From Cytophagaceae bacterium (GTDB lineage: Bacteria; Bacteroidota; Bacteroidia; Cytophagales; Spirosomataceae), in NCBI GenBank assembly GCA_947450365.1, contig CANFVE010000017.1, positions 1 to 58,366 on the forward strand: a DNA stretch of 58,366 bases, given 5' to 3'. The translations under genes were made by a program, and so were the position numbers. A model generated the notes under the pieces. That model was given only the letters and a program-made list of their open reading frames with translations, ran no database searches and was not told the origin of the DNA. This document shows, in pieces, positions 41,112-50,889 of the stretch (its first letter is position 1; every line of letters starts with the position of its first letter).

Positions 41112-43250
41112 ATGGCCACGTCAACCCGTCAAAATATTCGTGCAATCATCACATTTCGATTTAATGTGTTTTTTGTCATTATGCTTTTGCTCTTTCTCTT
41201 GTTGGTGTATAACCTCTACAAGGTCGTGTTTATCCAAGGGCCTACCTTGCGTGCCGAAGCTGAATCCACGTACATTAAAGAACGTAGCGTCGATGCCACC
41301 CGAGGGAATATTTATTCGGATGATGGAAGTTTATTAGCTACTTCCTTACCCAAATACCGCCTGGGGATGGACCCTTCCGTCTTTAACCGGAATGCGACGA
41401 CCGAAAAATTATTTAAGAATCATATTCATGCGCTCTGTGACCAGTTGGCCGCTTTTTTCAAAGATCGAAGTTCAGATGAATATTACGCGAAAATCCTTTC
41501 TGCCAAAAATTCTGGGCGAACCTATCTGTTATTGAACAATCGCCTGCTTGATTACCAGGAACGCAAGGCGGTACTGAATTTTTCGTTATTTAAGGAAGAA
41601 AAACGGAATCCAACGAAAACAGGAATCGTATTCGATAAAGTCAATGTACGCTATGCACCTTTCGGTCAAATGGCCTACCGGACGATTGGCTACTTGAAAG
41701 ATAAAATCGGGGTAGGGCTGGAAGGCTCTTTCGATAAGGAATTACGGGGAACGCCGGGCAAGGGAATGTTTGAAAAAATGGATAAAAACACTTGGCGACC
41801 GATCGAGGGAGGCCAAGAATTAATTCCGACACCTGGCTATGATTTACAAACGACGATTGATGTCGATATTCAGGATATTGTCGAACTGGCTTTGATGAAG
41901 GCTTTGGCGGAGTTTAAGGGGAATTATGCGACGGCGATTGTAGTAGAAACGGCTACGGGGGAGATTAAGGCGATATCAAATATGACCAAAAACCCGAAAT
42001 CACCTACCGGCTATTCAGAATATGCCAACCATGCGATTGAGGTATCTGAAAACGATCCGGGTTCCGTGTTTAAATTGCCTTCGATGATGGCGATGTTGGA
42101 GGAGGCAAATTTGCCTTTGACGGATTTGGTGACGACAGGGGGGAAATATACGGTCTTTAATCGGACCATGTCGGATTCCCATGATTATGGAACGATTACG
42201 GTGCAGGGGGTAATCGAGCATTCCTCGAACATCGGGACGATTAAATTAATGCAGCGCGTTTTTTCATCGAAGCAAGCTAAATTTTACGATTATTTGAAGA
42301 AATTCCATTTAATCGAACCCTTAGATTTTCAAATCAAGCCACGCTATGCCAAGCCCAAATTTCCGTTGCCACCTAAATGGGACGCTTTGCAATACATGTG
42401 GTCCTCGGTAGGGTATTCGTCGAATACCTCGCCGATGCATATTTTGAGTTTTTACAATGCCATTGCGAATAATGGTTATTGGATTCAACCCATCATTGTG
42501 AAAAAGGCCACGATTGGAAATCAAGTCGTGGTGGATTATTCGGAAAGCCAAAAAAGAGATGATAAGCCACTTTGCTCGCCGGAAACATTGAAGAAAATTA
42601 AAATCATGCTGGAGGGTGTCGTGGAACGCGGAACCGGAAATAACTTGAAAGGAACGCCCTATGGCATTGCTGGGAAGACGGGTACCGCTCAGCGACGTGT
42701 GAATGGGCAATACATTAAAGGAACGTATTATACATCTTTCATCGGGTATTTCCCAGTGGCAAAACCAAAATACACGATGTTGGTAGCCATGGATAAACCA
42801 GAAGGGAATTCGGAAGGCACCTATGCGCGTCAGGTGACAGCGCCTGTTTTCAAGGAAATTGCCGATCATATTTATTCACGTGATATGAAATTGCAACGTA
42901 AATTGGCCGGATATCTCCCCGATTCTTTAAATAATGCGCAATTATCCCACACGATTCATCCTATGGATCACGAGGTGTTATATGCGAATTTTCATTTGCC
43001 CAAGGTAGAGGAAGATGGGCGTTGGGTGCAATTTGGTATGGATAAAAAAGTTGTGCAAAACACCCCTATCTCCTTTCCGCCAAAAACAGTCCCGAATGTG
43101 GTGGGTATGAATTTGCGTGATGCGCTTTTTGCCTTGGAAAACCGAGGTTTGCGCGTCCGTGCGAATGGCTATGGGGCGGTGGTATCTCAGTCGATCCCAG
43201 CGGGTTCTGCGGTGAAAAAAAATCTGTTGTTACAAATCCAGTTGAAATAA
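41112..43250 (+). CDS. ftsI: Penicillin-binding protein, septal transpeptidase with PASTA domain
   Basis: The 712-residue class B PBP has one membrane helix (about 16-36), a dimerisation domain beginning RSVDATRGNIYSDDGSLLA, and a transpeptidase domain with SxxK in DPGSVFKLPS, SxN in HSSNIGT and KTG in AGKTGTAQR. A PASTA domain ends the chain (VPNVVGMNLRDALFALE region). It cross-links septal peptidoglycan with FtsW. murE follows after 1 nt. PASTA-tailed FtsI is common in Bacteroidota. Confidence 0.95.
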   Translation: MATSTRQNIRAIITFRFNVFFVIMLLLFLLLVYNLYKVVFIQGPTLRAEAESTYIKERSVDATRGNIYSDDGSLLATSLPKYRLGMDPSVFNRNATTEKLFKNHIHALCDQLAAFFKDRSSDEYYAKILSAKNSGRTYLLLNNRLLDYQERKAVLNFSLFKEEKRNPTKTGIVFDKVNVRYAPFGQMAYRTIGYLKDKIGVGLEGSFDKELRGTPGKGMFEKMDKNTWRPIEGGQELIPTPGYDLQTTIDVDIQDIVELALMKALAEFKGNYATAIVVETATGEIKAISNMTKNPKSPTGYSEYANHAIEVSENDPGSVFKLPSMMAMLEEANLPLTDLVTTGGKYTVFNRTMSDSHDYGTITVQGVIEHSSNIGTIKLMQRVFSSKQAKFYDYLKKFHLIEPLDFQIKPRYAKPKFPLPPKWDALQYMWSSVGYSSNTSPMHILSFYNAIANNGYWIQPIIVKKATIGNQVVVDYSESQKRDDKPLCSPETLKKIKIMLEGVVERGTGNNLKGTPYGIAGKTGTAQRRVNGQYIKGTYYTSFIGYFPVAKPKYTMLVAMDKPEGNSEGTYARQVTAPVFKEIADHIYSRDMKLQRKLAGYLPDSLNNAQLSHTIHPMDHEVLYANFHLPKVEEDGRWVQFGMDKKVVQNTPISFPPKTVPNVVGMNLRDALFALENRGLRVRANGYGAVVSQSIPAGSAVKKNLLLQIQLK

Positions 43251-43251
43251 C

Positions 43252-44706
43252 ATGAGATCTCTATCAAACTTATTTCAAGGGGTTTCAACAGCCAGCCAAA
43301 CAGGCGCTGATCAGGAAATCACCCAACTCTGTTTTGATTCCCGAAAAGCCCAATCAGGCTCTTTATTTTTTGCGATTCCAGGCACGCAAGTGGATGGGCA
43401 TCAATTCCTCGATCAGGTGTATGCGCAAGGATGTACCGCATGGGTGGTCCAACAGCTTCCGGCCAGCATCCCCGCCGATGTTACCTGTATTCAAGTCTCT
43501 GATTCGAATGAGGCATTGGCTGATATTTCGTGTGTGTTTTACGGGCATCCGTCGAAATCGTTGCAATTAATCGGGATTACGGGGACCAATGGAAAAACGA
43601 CGAGCGTGACCTTGTTGTTCGAATTATTTAAGTCGCTGGGGCATCGCTGTGGCTTGATTTCGACGGTCGTCAATAAAATCCAAGATCGAATTATTCCCTC
43701 GACGCATACGACGCCGGATGCGATGCATTTGAATGCGTTGTTGGCCGATATGCTGGTCGCTGGCTGTACCCACGTTTTTATGGAAGTAAGTTCACACGCG
43801 GTGGTACAGAAACGAATACACGGACTTCATTTTCGAGGGGCCATTTTTTCTAATATTACGCGAGATCATTTGGATTTCCATGAGACCTTTGACGAATATA
43901 TCAAAGCCAAAAAAGGATTTTTTGATGCGCTTCAGCCGGGTTCATTTGCCTTGACGAATGTGGACGATAAGCGCGGAACCGTCATGTTGCAAAATACCCA
44001 GGCTAAAAAATACAGCTACGGATTGTTGAATGCCGCGGATTTTAAGGCTAAAATCATTAGCAATGGGATCGGCGGATTGCAATTGGAAATTGAAGGAAAA
44101 GGCATGCATGCACAATTGATTGGGACCTTTAATGCCTATAATTTATTGGCCATTTATGCGACAGCCATGTTGTTAGGCGAGCATCAAGAAGAGGTATTGA
44201 TTCAAATGTCGGCGCTTAAAACGGCACCGGGGCGCTTTGACCAATTGGCCGGTCCACATGGAAAAATGGGAATTGTCGATTATGCACATACGCCAGATGC
44301 CTTAGAAAATGTGTTAAAAACCATTCAAGCAATTCGCTCGAAAAATCAGCGGATTATTACGGTGGTGGGTTGTGGAGGAAATCGAGATGCGGGGAAGCGT
44401 CCCATCATGGCGGAACTCGCCGCCCGGTATAGTGACGTGGTGGTTCTGACTTCGGATAATCCTCGGTTCGAAGATCCCGAGGAAATATTAAACCAAATGG
44501 AGGCTGGAATTCCAGCAGCTTCGAGTGGTAAAGTAGTTCGAATTTCCGACCGAAAAACAGCCATTTTTACGGCTATTCAGGAAAAAGCAATGCCGGGGGA
44601 TATTATTTTGGTGGCGGGAAAGGGCCATGAAACCTACCAAGATATTCAAGGGATTAAATCCGATTTTGATGACAAAAAAGTCATTTCAGATGCCTTCGCG
44701 GGCTAA
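43252..44706 (+). CDS. murE: UDP-MurNAc-L-Ala-D-Glu:meso-diaminopimelate ligase
   Basis: The 484-residue Mur ligase adds the third amino acid to the peptidoglycan precursor. The ATP loop is GITGTNGKTT near 104-113. The amino-acid motif DNPR in TSDNPRFEDPEEI marks the enzymes that use meso-diaminopimelate. VGCGGNRDAGKRP and AGKGHETYQ complete the family pattern. It lies 1 nt after ftsI, and mraY follows after 71 nt. Peptidoglycan of this organism should contain meso-DAP. Confidence 0.96.
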   Translation: MRSLSNLFQGVSTASQTGADQEITQLCFDSRKAQSGSLFFAIPGTQVDGHQFLDQVYAQGCTAWVVQQLPASIPADVTCIQVSDSNEALADISCVFYGHPSKSLQLIGITGTNGKTTSVTLLFELFKSLGHRCGLISTVVNKIQDRIIPSTHTTPDAMHLNALLADMLVAGCTHVFMEVSSHAVVQKRIHGLHFRGAIFSNITRDHLDFHETFDEYIKAKKGFFDALQPGSFALTNVDDKRGTVMLQNTQAKKYSYGLLNAADFKAKIISNGIGGLQLEIEGKGMHAQLIGTFNAYNLLAIYATAMLLGEHQEEVLIQMSALKTAPGRFDQLAGPHGKMGIVDYAHTPDALENVLKTIQAIRSKNQRIITVVGCGGNRDAGKRPIMAELAARYSDVVVLTSDNPRFEDPEEILNQMEAGIPAASSGKVVRISDRKTAIFTAIQEKAMPGDIILVAGKGHETYQDIQGIKSDFDDKKVISDAFAG

Positions 44707-44777
44707 TTTGTACATGCCCGTAAAATTTTGCAAATTTGTGTTTTCAATCTGTTAACCCGACATAAACCAAAGGCTCA

Positions 44778-45989
44778 ATGTTTTATTACCTCTTTGAATA
44801 CTTAGATAAGCATTTAAATGTGCCAGGGGCGGGGGTTTTTCAGTACATCACATTTCGTGCCTTTGCGGCGACGATTACATCCTTAGGGATCGCGGCGATT
44901 TGGGGTAAATCGGTCATTTATCGCTTGCAAAAATTACAAATCGGTGAAGAGATTCGGGATTTAGGTTTGGAGGGTCAGATGGCGAAAAAGGGTACTCCTA
45001 CGATGGGAGGTTTCATCATTTTGCTTTCATTATTAATTCCCACGCTATTATTCGCCAAAATTACCAACGTATATATTGTGCTTTTATTGACTTCAGCGGT
45101 TTGGTTGGGCGCCGTGGGATTTGCGGATGATTACATCAAAGTATTTAAGAAAAATAAGGAAGGTTTATCGGGGAAGTTTAAGATAGTTGGACAAATCGGT
45201 CTGGGATTAATCGTCGGGCTTACGATGTATTTTAATCAGCACATCAAAGTCCGCATGTACGATAAAGTGACGATGCTGGCAGATGGGACGCAAGTTCAAA
45301 GTTATACGGATACCAAATCACTGTTGACCACCGTGCCTTTTTTAAAGGATAATCAGTTTGATTATAATATGTTATTGCCGAGTTTCATTCCAGATCATTA
45401 CGTCTGGATTGTGTATGTGTTGGTTGTCATTTTTATCATCACGGCGGTTTCAAACGGGGCAAATATTACGGATGGGATTGATGGTTTGGCGGCGGGTACT
45501 TCGGTGATTATTGGATTGACCTTGGCGGTCTTGGCCTATGTGTCGGGGAATAAAGTGTTTTCGCAGTATTTGAATGTGATGTTTATCCCGAATTCAGGGG
45601 AGTTGGCCATATTTTGTGCGGCTTTTGTGGGGGCTTGTATTGGGTTTTTGTGGTACAATGCTTATCCGGCACAGGTGTTTATGGGGGATACGGGAAGTTT
45701 GATGTTGGGTGGGGTGATCGCGACCTTGGCGATTGTGATTCGCAAGGAGATGTTGATTCCCGTGTTGTGTGGGATTTTCTTGATTGAAAATATGTCGGTC
45801 ATTATCCAAGTGGCCTATTTTAAATACACCAAACGAAAGTATGGCGAGGGCCGGCGCGTATTTCTCATGTCGCCTTTGCATCATCATTTTCAAAAGAAGA
45901 ATTACCATGAGGCCAAAATCGTGATACGCTTTTTGATTGTGGGTATAATTTTGGCGGTAATTTCATTAGTCACTTTAAAATTGCGTTAA
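44778..45989 (+). CDS. mraY: Phospho-N-acetylmuramoyl-pentapeptide transferase
   Basis: The 403-residue, ten-helix membrane enzyme makes lipid I from UDP-MurNAc-pentapeptide and undecaprenyl phosphate. Catalytic motifs seen are GFADDYIKV with the Asp pair, [12 protein letters not shown], and the conserved [13 protein letters not shown] loop. The Bacteroidota form is longer than E. coli MraY (about 360) because of an inserted outer loop near residues 155-195. It closes the recognisable cell-wall run; murD, which normally comes next, is replaced by aroA 14 nt downstream. Confidence 0.96.
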   Translation: MFYYLFEYLDKHLNVPGAGVFQYITFRAFAATITSLGIAAIWGKSVIYRLQKLQIGEEIRDLGLEGQMAKKGTPTMGGFIILLSLLIPTLLFAKITNVYIVLLLTSAVWLGAVGFADDYIKVFKKNKEGLSGKFKIVGQIGLGLIVGLTMYFNQHIKVRMYDKVTMLADGTQVQSYTDTKSLLTTVPFLKDNQFDYNMLLPSFIPDHYVWIVYVLVVIFIITAVSNGANITDGIDGLAAGTSVIIGLTLAVLAYVSGNKVFSQYLNVMFIPNSGELAIFCAAFVGACIGFLWYNAYPAQVFMGDTGSLMLGGVIATLAIVIRKEMLIPVLCGIFLIENMSVIIQVAYFKYTKRKYGEGRRVFLMSPLHHHFQKKNYHEAKIVIRFLIVGIILAVISLVTLKLR

Positions 45990-46003
45990 TCGCTTCATTC
46001 GTT

Positions 46004-47245
46004 TTGAGTCAAATTCGCCTATTTCCTAGAACCACGTCTTTTCAAGAAATTATTCCTTTGCCGGCTTCCAAATCGGAAAGTAATCGGGCTTTGATTATTC
46101 ATGCCTTGGCGGGGGGGACAGAGGGGCAATTGACCAATTTAGCTGAAGCGCGGGACACGCAAACCATGATTCGTTTATTGGCTGATCGCCAAAATCCAGA
46201 AGCGGACGTGTTGGATGCCGGGACGACCATGCGTTTTTTGACCGCCTATTATTCGGTTACGGGCCACATGAAACGGATGACGGGTACGCCTCGGATGTGC
46301 GAACGGCCGATAGGGATTTTGGTCGATGCCTTGCGTCAGTTGGGGGCCAATATCGAATATGAAAATAAAGAAGGCTATCCACCATTGCAATTAAAGGGTT
46401 TTCAGTATGCGGGAAACCGACATATATCCATTCGTGGGGATGTGAGTTCGCAGTTTATTTCGGCGATTTTGATGCTTGGGCCTTTGTTGCCCGAAGGAAT
46501 TTGCCTGCAGATTACGGGTACCCTGGGCTCGAAACCCTATGTGGAAATGACACTAGCTCAAATGGCTCATTTTGGGATTCAGGCGCAGGTGGATTGGTCC
46601 AAAGGTCAAATTGATATTCCTGCACAAACGTATCAAGCGACGAGTTTTGCGGTGGAATCGGATTGGTCAGGAGCGAGTTATTGGTATTCGATGGTGGCTT
46701 TGTCACCGTTTGAAGATACACAATTGGAATTGTTGGGCTTAAAAGAAAATTCTTTACAAGGGGATTCGGCGATTCAGGATATCATGTTGCCATTAGGTGT
46801 GAAAAGTACATATACGGGTCGCGGGTTTTTGTTGACCAAAGTCAAGTCGGAGGCCACATTGGCTTGGGATTTTAGTCAATGTCCGGATTTGGCACAGACG
46901 ATTTGTGTGGTGGCGGCGGCGAAAAATATCAAACTTCAATTGACCGGTATCGAATCCTTAAAGGTGAAGGAAACGGATCGGGTGCTGGCCTTGCAGCAGG
47001 AAGTGGCCAAATTAGGCGCCCAAATTAGCGAACGAGAGGCGAATCATTTATACGAATTACGGCCAAATTTCAGTGCCTGTGATGCCGTTCCTAGGATAGC
47101 CACCTATGATGACCATCGGATGGCGATGGCCTTTGCGCCATTGGGATTATTGACTGAGATGGTGATCGAGGAACCGGGAGTGGTAGCAAAATCCTATCCG
47201 AGTTTTTGGTCGCATATCGATAAAATTCTGACATCAGCTTCTTGA
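46004..47245 (+). CDS. aroA: 3-phosphoshikimate 1-carboxyvinyltransferase (EPSP synthase)
   Basis: The 413-residue shikimate-pathway enzyme joins PEP to shikimate-3-phosphate. Seen are LPASKSESNRALII near 19-32, DAGTTMRFLTAYYS near 74-87 (in place of the more usual N-A-G-T loop), GDVSSQFISAILML, KVKETDRVLAL and TYDDHRMAMAFAP. The start is TTG at 46004, since the first internal Met lies beyond the PEP-binding motifs. It follows mraY by 14 nt where murD would be expected. Confidence 0.94.
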   Translation: MSQIRLFPRTTSFQEIIPLPASKSESNRALIIHALAGGTEGQLTNLAEARDTQTMIRLLADRQNPEADVLDAGTTMRFLTAYYSVTGHMKRMTGTPRMCERPIGILVDALRQLGANIEYENKEGYPPLQLKGFQYAGNRHISIRGDVSSQFISAILMLGPLLPEGICLQITGTLGSKPYVEMTLAQMAHFGIQAQVDWSKGQIDIPAQTYQATSFAVESDWSGASYWYSMVALSPFEDTQLELLGLKENSLQGDSAIQDIMLPLGVKSTYTGRGFLLTKVKSEATLAWDFSQCPDLAQTICVVAAAKNIKLQLTGIESLKVKETDRVLALQQEVAKLGAQISEREANHLYELRPNFSACDAVPRIATYDDHRMAMAFAPLGLLTEMVIEEPGVVAKSYPSFWSHIDKILTSAS

Positions 47246-47327
47246 TTTTTTCAAAAAAATTCTAGGGATGGGCATGGGACTTGGTCGGATCTTTTTGTAG
47301 ATTCGTTGGTACATTTTATCCCAAGCT

Positions 47328-48602
47328 ATGAAAAAACTACTTCTATTATTGTGCCTGAGTCCTTTGTTCTTACAGGCACAAAAAACCATTATTCATTGTG
47401 GAAAATTAATTGATGTGAAGGCGCTTTCGGTGCTGAATAACATGTCCATTATTGTCGAGGGCAAGAAAATTGTAGCGGTTCAATCCGGTTATGTGGATGG
47501 GACGAAGGGAGATCAAATCATTAATTTAAAGAATAAAACTGTCATGCCGGGATTGATCGACATGCACGTGCATTTAGAAAGTGAAACGAATCCAAATGCG
47601 TATTTGGATCGCTTCACAAAGAATCCTGGGGATGTGGCCTACCAAGCCCTGGTGAATGCAAAGAAAAATTTGATGGCGGGATTTACGACGGTGCGGGATT
47701 TGGGAGGAACGCATGTGGTGATTAGTTTACGTAATGCGATCAATAAAGGTTCTGTGGATGGGCCGCGTATTTTTACAGCGGGGGTTTCCATTGGGACAAC
47801 CGGTGGCCATGCAGATGATTCGAATGGACTAAATGAGACATTTAAAAAAGATTTAGGCCCTGCAGACGGGGTGATTAATGGAGTGGAAGATGCGGCCAAA
47901 GCCGTGCGTCAGCGCTACAAAGAAGGTTCCGATTTAATCAAAATTACGGCGACCGGCGGGGTTTTGAGTTATGCCAAAGACGGGATGGGTGCACAATTTA
48001 CGGTGGAGGAAGTGAAGGCCATCGTGCAAACAGCGAAGGATTATGGATTTAAGGTGGCGGCACATGCCCATGGAGCTGAAGGCATGAAGCGAGCTGTATT
48101 AGGTGGGGTGAGTTCGATTGAGCATGGGACTTATATGACGCCGGAGGTGATGGATTTAATGAAGGAGCGGGGGACGTATTTTGTGCCAACGGTCATCGCG
48201 GGTCGCTCCGTAGCCGATTCCGCCTTAATTCCGAATTATTACCCTGACATGGTGAAGAAAAAGGCTTTGGAAATTGGACCGATTATCCAATCGACGTTTG
48301 GAAAGGCCTATAAAGCAGGGGTTAAAATTGCATTTGGGACGGATGCAGGAGTTTTTGGCCATGGAAAAAATGCACGGGAGTTTGAATTAATGCATGAAGC
48401 GGGAATGCCTGCATTAGAAGCGATTCGAAGTGCGACGGTGCATGCAGCGGATTTATTGGGACAGTCGGATAAATTAGGTACGATTGAACCTGGAAAGGCA
48501 GCAGATATTATTGCCGTAGAGGGAAATCCAGCGGAAACGATTCAGTCGATGAGCAAAGTGAAATTTGTGATGCGTGACGGTACCGTCTATAAAAACAATT
48601 AA
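47328..48602 (+). CDS. Amidohydrolase family protein, exported (imidazolonepropionase-like)
   Basis: The 424-residue metal-dependent hydrolase has a signal peptide (residues 1-17, LFLQAQ). Metal-site residues seen are DMHVH near 77-81, the ligand Lys candidate in LIKITATGG, AHAHG near 244-248, SIEHG near 264-268 and GTDAGV near 341-346. Members cleave peptides such as Xaa-Pro or Xaa-Lys dipeptides, or cyclic amides; the substrate here is unknown. Its TAA shares TTAA with the convergent DUF6580 gene. Confidence 0.9.
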   Translation: MKKLLLLLCLSPLFLQAQKTIIHCGKLIDVKALSVLNNMSIIVEGKKIVAVQSGYVDGTKGDQIINLKNKTVMPGLIDMHVHLESETNPNAYLDRFTKNPGDVAYQALVNAKKNLMAGFTTVRDLGGTHVVISLRNAINKGSVDGPRIFTAGVSIGTTGGHADDSNGLNETFKKDLGPADGVINGVEDAAKAVRQRYKEGSDLIKITATGGVLSYAKDGMGAQFTVEEVKAIVQTAKDYGFKVAAHAHGAEGMKRAVLGGVSSIEHGTYMTPEVMDLMKERGTYFVPTVIAGRSVADSALIPNYYPDMVKKKALEIGPIIQSTFGKAYKAGVKIAFGTDAGVFGHGKNAREFELMHEAGMPALEAIRSATVHAADLLGQSDKLGTIEPGKAADIIAVEGNPAETIQSMSKVKFVMRDGTVYKNN

Positions 48603-49153
48603 CGCAAGGCCGGAATTCGAGCTTTCAAGCTTTCAAAGGCACCAAAAAAGAGGCCTGAAAAAAGAAATTGACTTAGCAAAGAATTTTTCAAGAAAGGCAA
48701 TCCGGCGGCGTAGCATGCCAAAAGACCTTGCACATTTTTAGGATATGCGATTTCGCTGGCTACCCAGACAGCAAGGTTAGAGAGGATAAAAAATCCAAAT
48801 GCGGAGATAAGGTTGGTGCCAATAAACTTGGTTGGGTTCATGGCGTTTTTCGCATTTGAACTTCCTAATAAACTGATTAAAGCAAAAATACCCATGTGAA
48901 CGCCGTCAAAACCTAGGGAAAATGTAGGGAAATATTGGGTATATAAAATATTATTCAACAAAAGGTTTGAAAACCAAACCGCTAGGATAGTCCAAGAAAT
49001 AGCCTGTAGGCGATTGGAAAAATAAGTGCCAGCAAAAAGAGCCATGGAGGCCATCGGAGAAAAATTCGCCCAGGCCGGTCCAGCCAGAATAAAAAAGCGA
49101 CTTGCGATGGCGAGTGCTAAAAATCCGATTAATATGCCTGTTCTTTTTGTCAT
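48599..49153 (-). CDS. DUF6580 family membrane protein
   Basis: The 184-residue protein has about five hydrophobic segments and the NFSPMASMALFAGTYF stretch near residues 30-45 typical of DUF6580. That family resembles small ECF-type or vitamin uptake membrane proteins, but no substrate is established. It overlaps the amidohydrolase gene tail to tail by 4 nt. A TACCTTTG -7 box lies at 49206-49213 on this strand. Confidence 0.8.
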   Translation of the reverse strand: MTKRTGILIGFLALAIASRFFILAGPAWANFSPMASMALFAGTYFSNRLQAISWTILAVWFSNLLLNNILYTQYFPTFSLGFDGVHMGIFALISLLGSSNAKNAMNPTKFIGTNLISAFGFFILSNLAVWVASEIAYPKNVQGLLACYAAGLPFLKNSLLSQFLFSGLFFGAFESLKARIPALR

Positions 49154-49205
49154 GGTCGTTGATGGGCTAAGTCAATAATCTTAGTCTTGAATGCGAAATA
49201 ATTTC

Positions 49206-49213
49206 CAAAGGTA
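49206..49213 (-). promoter_or_regulatory. Candidate -7 box for the DUF6580 gene
   Basis: The minus strand reads TACCTTTG, matching TAnnTTTG, about 52 nt before the ATG. The divergent purK start lies 39 nt away. Confidence 0.4.
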
Positions 49214-49251
49214 AAACAAAAGCCGTAATTTTACCCATTCTAATTCAATTT

Positions 49252-50385
49252 ATGTATCGCGCTTTACCTAAAATAGGATTGCTGGGCGGAGGCCAACTGG
49301 GAAGGATGCTTTTACAAGCAGCGATCGATCTTGATTTTGAAATCGCCTGCCTCGATCCAGATGCAGAAGCACCTTGTCATTCGCTCACGCACAACTTTGT
49401 ACATGGAAGTTTTCAAGATTTTGATACGGTTATGGCTTTTGGTCAAGATCAGGATGTCATTAGTATTGAAATCGAGCATGTCAACATCGAGGCGCTTGAA
49501 GCCTTAGAAAAGCAAGGAAAAAAAGTATTTCCCCAACCACATTTATTGCGCATGATTCAGGATAAACGCTTGCAAAAGCAGTATTTCAAGGATCATGGAT
49601 TCCCAACAGCTGATTTTATTTTAATTGATTCCGCAGAAGAAATTGCCCAACATCTTGATTTTTTACCCGCCTTCCACAAATTAGGGAAAGGGGGATATGA
49701 TGGACGCGGGGTACAATCCATCAAATCCGCCGCCGATATTTCCTTGGGTTTTAAAGAACTGGGTTTATTGGAAAAAGCCGTTCCATTTGTGAATGAATTA
49801 GCGGTCATCGTGGCCCGTAATGAAATGGGAGAGGTTACAGCTTTCCCAACGGTGGAAATGGTATTTCATCCTACGCAAAACCTGGTGGAGTTTTTAATTT
49901 CTCCAGCAGATATTTCAGCTTCGATTGAAGAAAAAGCTGTTTCATTAGCCAAACGATTGATCGAATCCCTTGGTTTGGTTGGCATTTTAGCTGTTGAATT
50001 ATTTTTAACGGCGGATGGCGAGGTGTTAATTAATGAAATTGCGCCGAGACCGCATAATTCGGGTCACCATACGATTCGGGCGAATGCGACGTCTCAATAT
50101 GAACAACATTTACGGGCGATTTCGGGATTGCCTTTGGGCGATACACGGACAACTTGTTTTTCTGGGATGTTGAATCTCCTAGGAGAGGCAGGATACACAG
50201 GACCTGTAAAATATGAGGGACTTTCGGAATCCTTGGCGATACCAGGAGTCTACCCGTTTTTATATGGAAAAAAAATCACGAAACCCTTTCGAAAAATGGG
50301 GCATGTGACGATATTAGGAGATTCCCGGGAGGAGGTAGAACAAAAAGCAGCTCAAGTAAAAAACCTAATCCGCGTGATTAGTTAA
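49252..50385 (+). CDS. purK: 5-(carboxyamino)imidazole ribonucleotide synthase
   Basis: The 377-residue ATP-grasp enzyme carboxylates AIR to N5-CAIR with bicarbonate. Seen are IGLLGGGQLGRMLLQAA near 8-24, KLGKGGYDGRGVQ near 143-155, and the metal-binding NEIAPRPHNSGHHT near 263-276. Length is normal. purE follows after 12 nt in the same operon, with LysM and M15 peptidase genes behind it. Confidence 0.97.
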   Translation: MYRALPKIGLLGGGQLGRMLLQAAIDLDFEIACLDPDAEAPCHSLTHNFVHGSFQDFDTVMAFGQDQDVISIEIEHVNIEALEALEKQGKKVFPQPHLLRMIQDKRLQKQYFKDHGFPTADFILIDSAEEIAQHLDFLPAFHKLGKGGYDGRGVQSIKSAADISLGFKELGLLEKAVPFVNELAVIVARNEMGEVTAFPTVEMVFHPTQNLVEFLISPADISASIEEKAVSLAKRLIESLGLVGILAVELFLTADGEVLINEIAPRPHNSGHHTIRANATSQYEQHLRAISGLPLGDTRTTCFSGMLNLLGEAGYTGPVKYEGLSESLAIPGVYPFLYGKKITKPFRKMGHVTILGDSREEVEQKAAQVKNLIRVIS

Positions 50386-50397
50386 ACACATACGAAT

Positions 50398-50883
50398 ATG
50401 ATTGGAATTATCATGGGTAGTAGTTCAGATTTGCCTGTCATGCAAGATGCCATTCAGGTCTGTAAAGATTTTGGGATTCCCTTTGAAGTGGATATTGTGT
50501 CTGCGCATCGGACACCCGTAAAAATGTTGCAATACGCACAAACGGCGAAATCACGGGGAGTCCAAGTGATTATTGCGGGGGCGGGTGGTGCCGCACATTT
50601 ACCAGGTATGGTGGCTTCGGCGACGATTTTGCCGGTGATCGGTGTACCGGTGAAATCCTCAAATTCGATCGATGGATGGGATTCGGTTTTGTCTATTTTA
50701 CAAATGCCAAATGGCGTTCCGGTGGCAACTGTCGCCCTAAATGCCTCCAAAAATGCCGGTTTACTAGCCGTTCAAATCCTAGCTGTTTCGGACGAAAAAT
50801 TGTCGAATCAATTAGTGGATTATAAAAAAGAATTAGAAGACAAAGTGGCTGAAATGAGCCAAAATACACAAAATAAGCTGTAA
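50398..50883 (+). CDS. purE: N5-carboxyaminoimidazole ribonucleotide mutase
   Basis: The 161-residue class I PurE turns N5-CAIR into CAIR. Seen are [13 protein letters not shown] near 7-19, SAHRTP near 40-45, [13 protein letters not shown] near 61-73 and [15 protein letters not shown] near 83-97, together forming the active site. It lies 12 nt after purK and 6 nt before the LysM gene. Confidence 0.97.
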   Translation: MIGIIMGSSSDLPVMQDAIQVCKDFGIPFEVDIVSAHRTPVKMLQYAQTAKSRGVQVIIAGAGGAAHLPGMVASATILPVIGVPVKSSNSIDGWDSVLSILQMPNGVPVATVALNASKNAGLLAVQILAVSDEKLSNQLVDYKKELEDKVAEMSQNTQNKL

Positions 50884-50889
50884 TCATTC

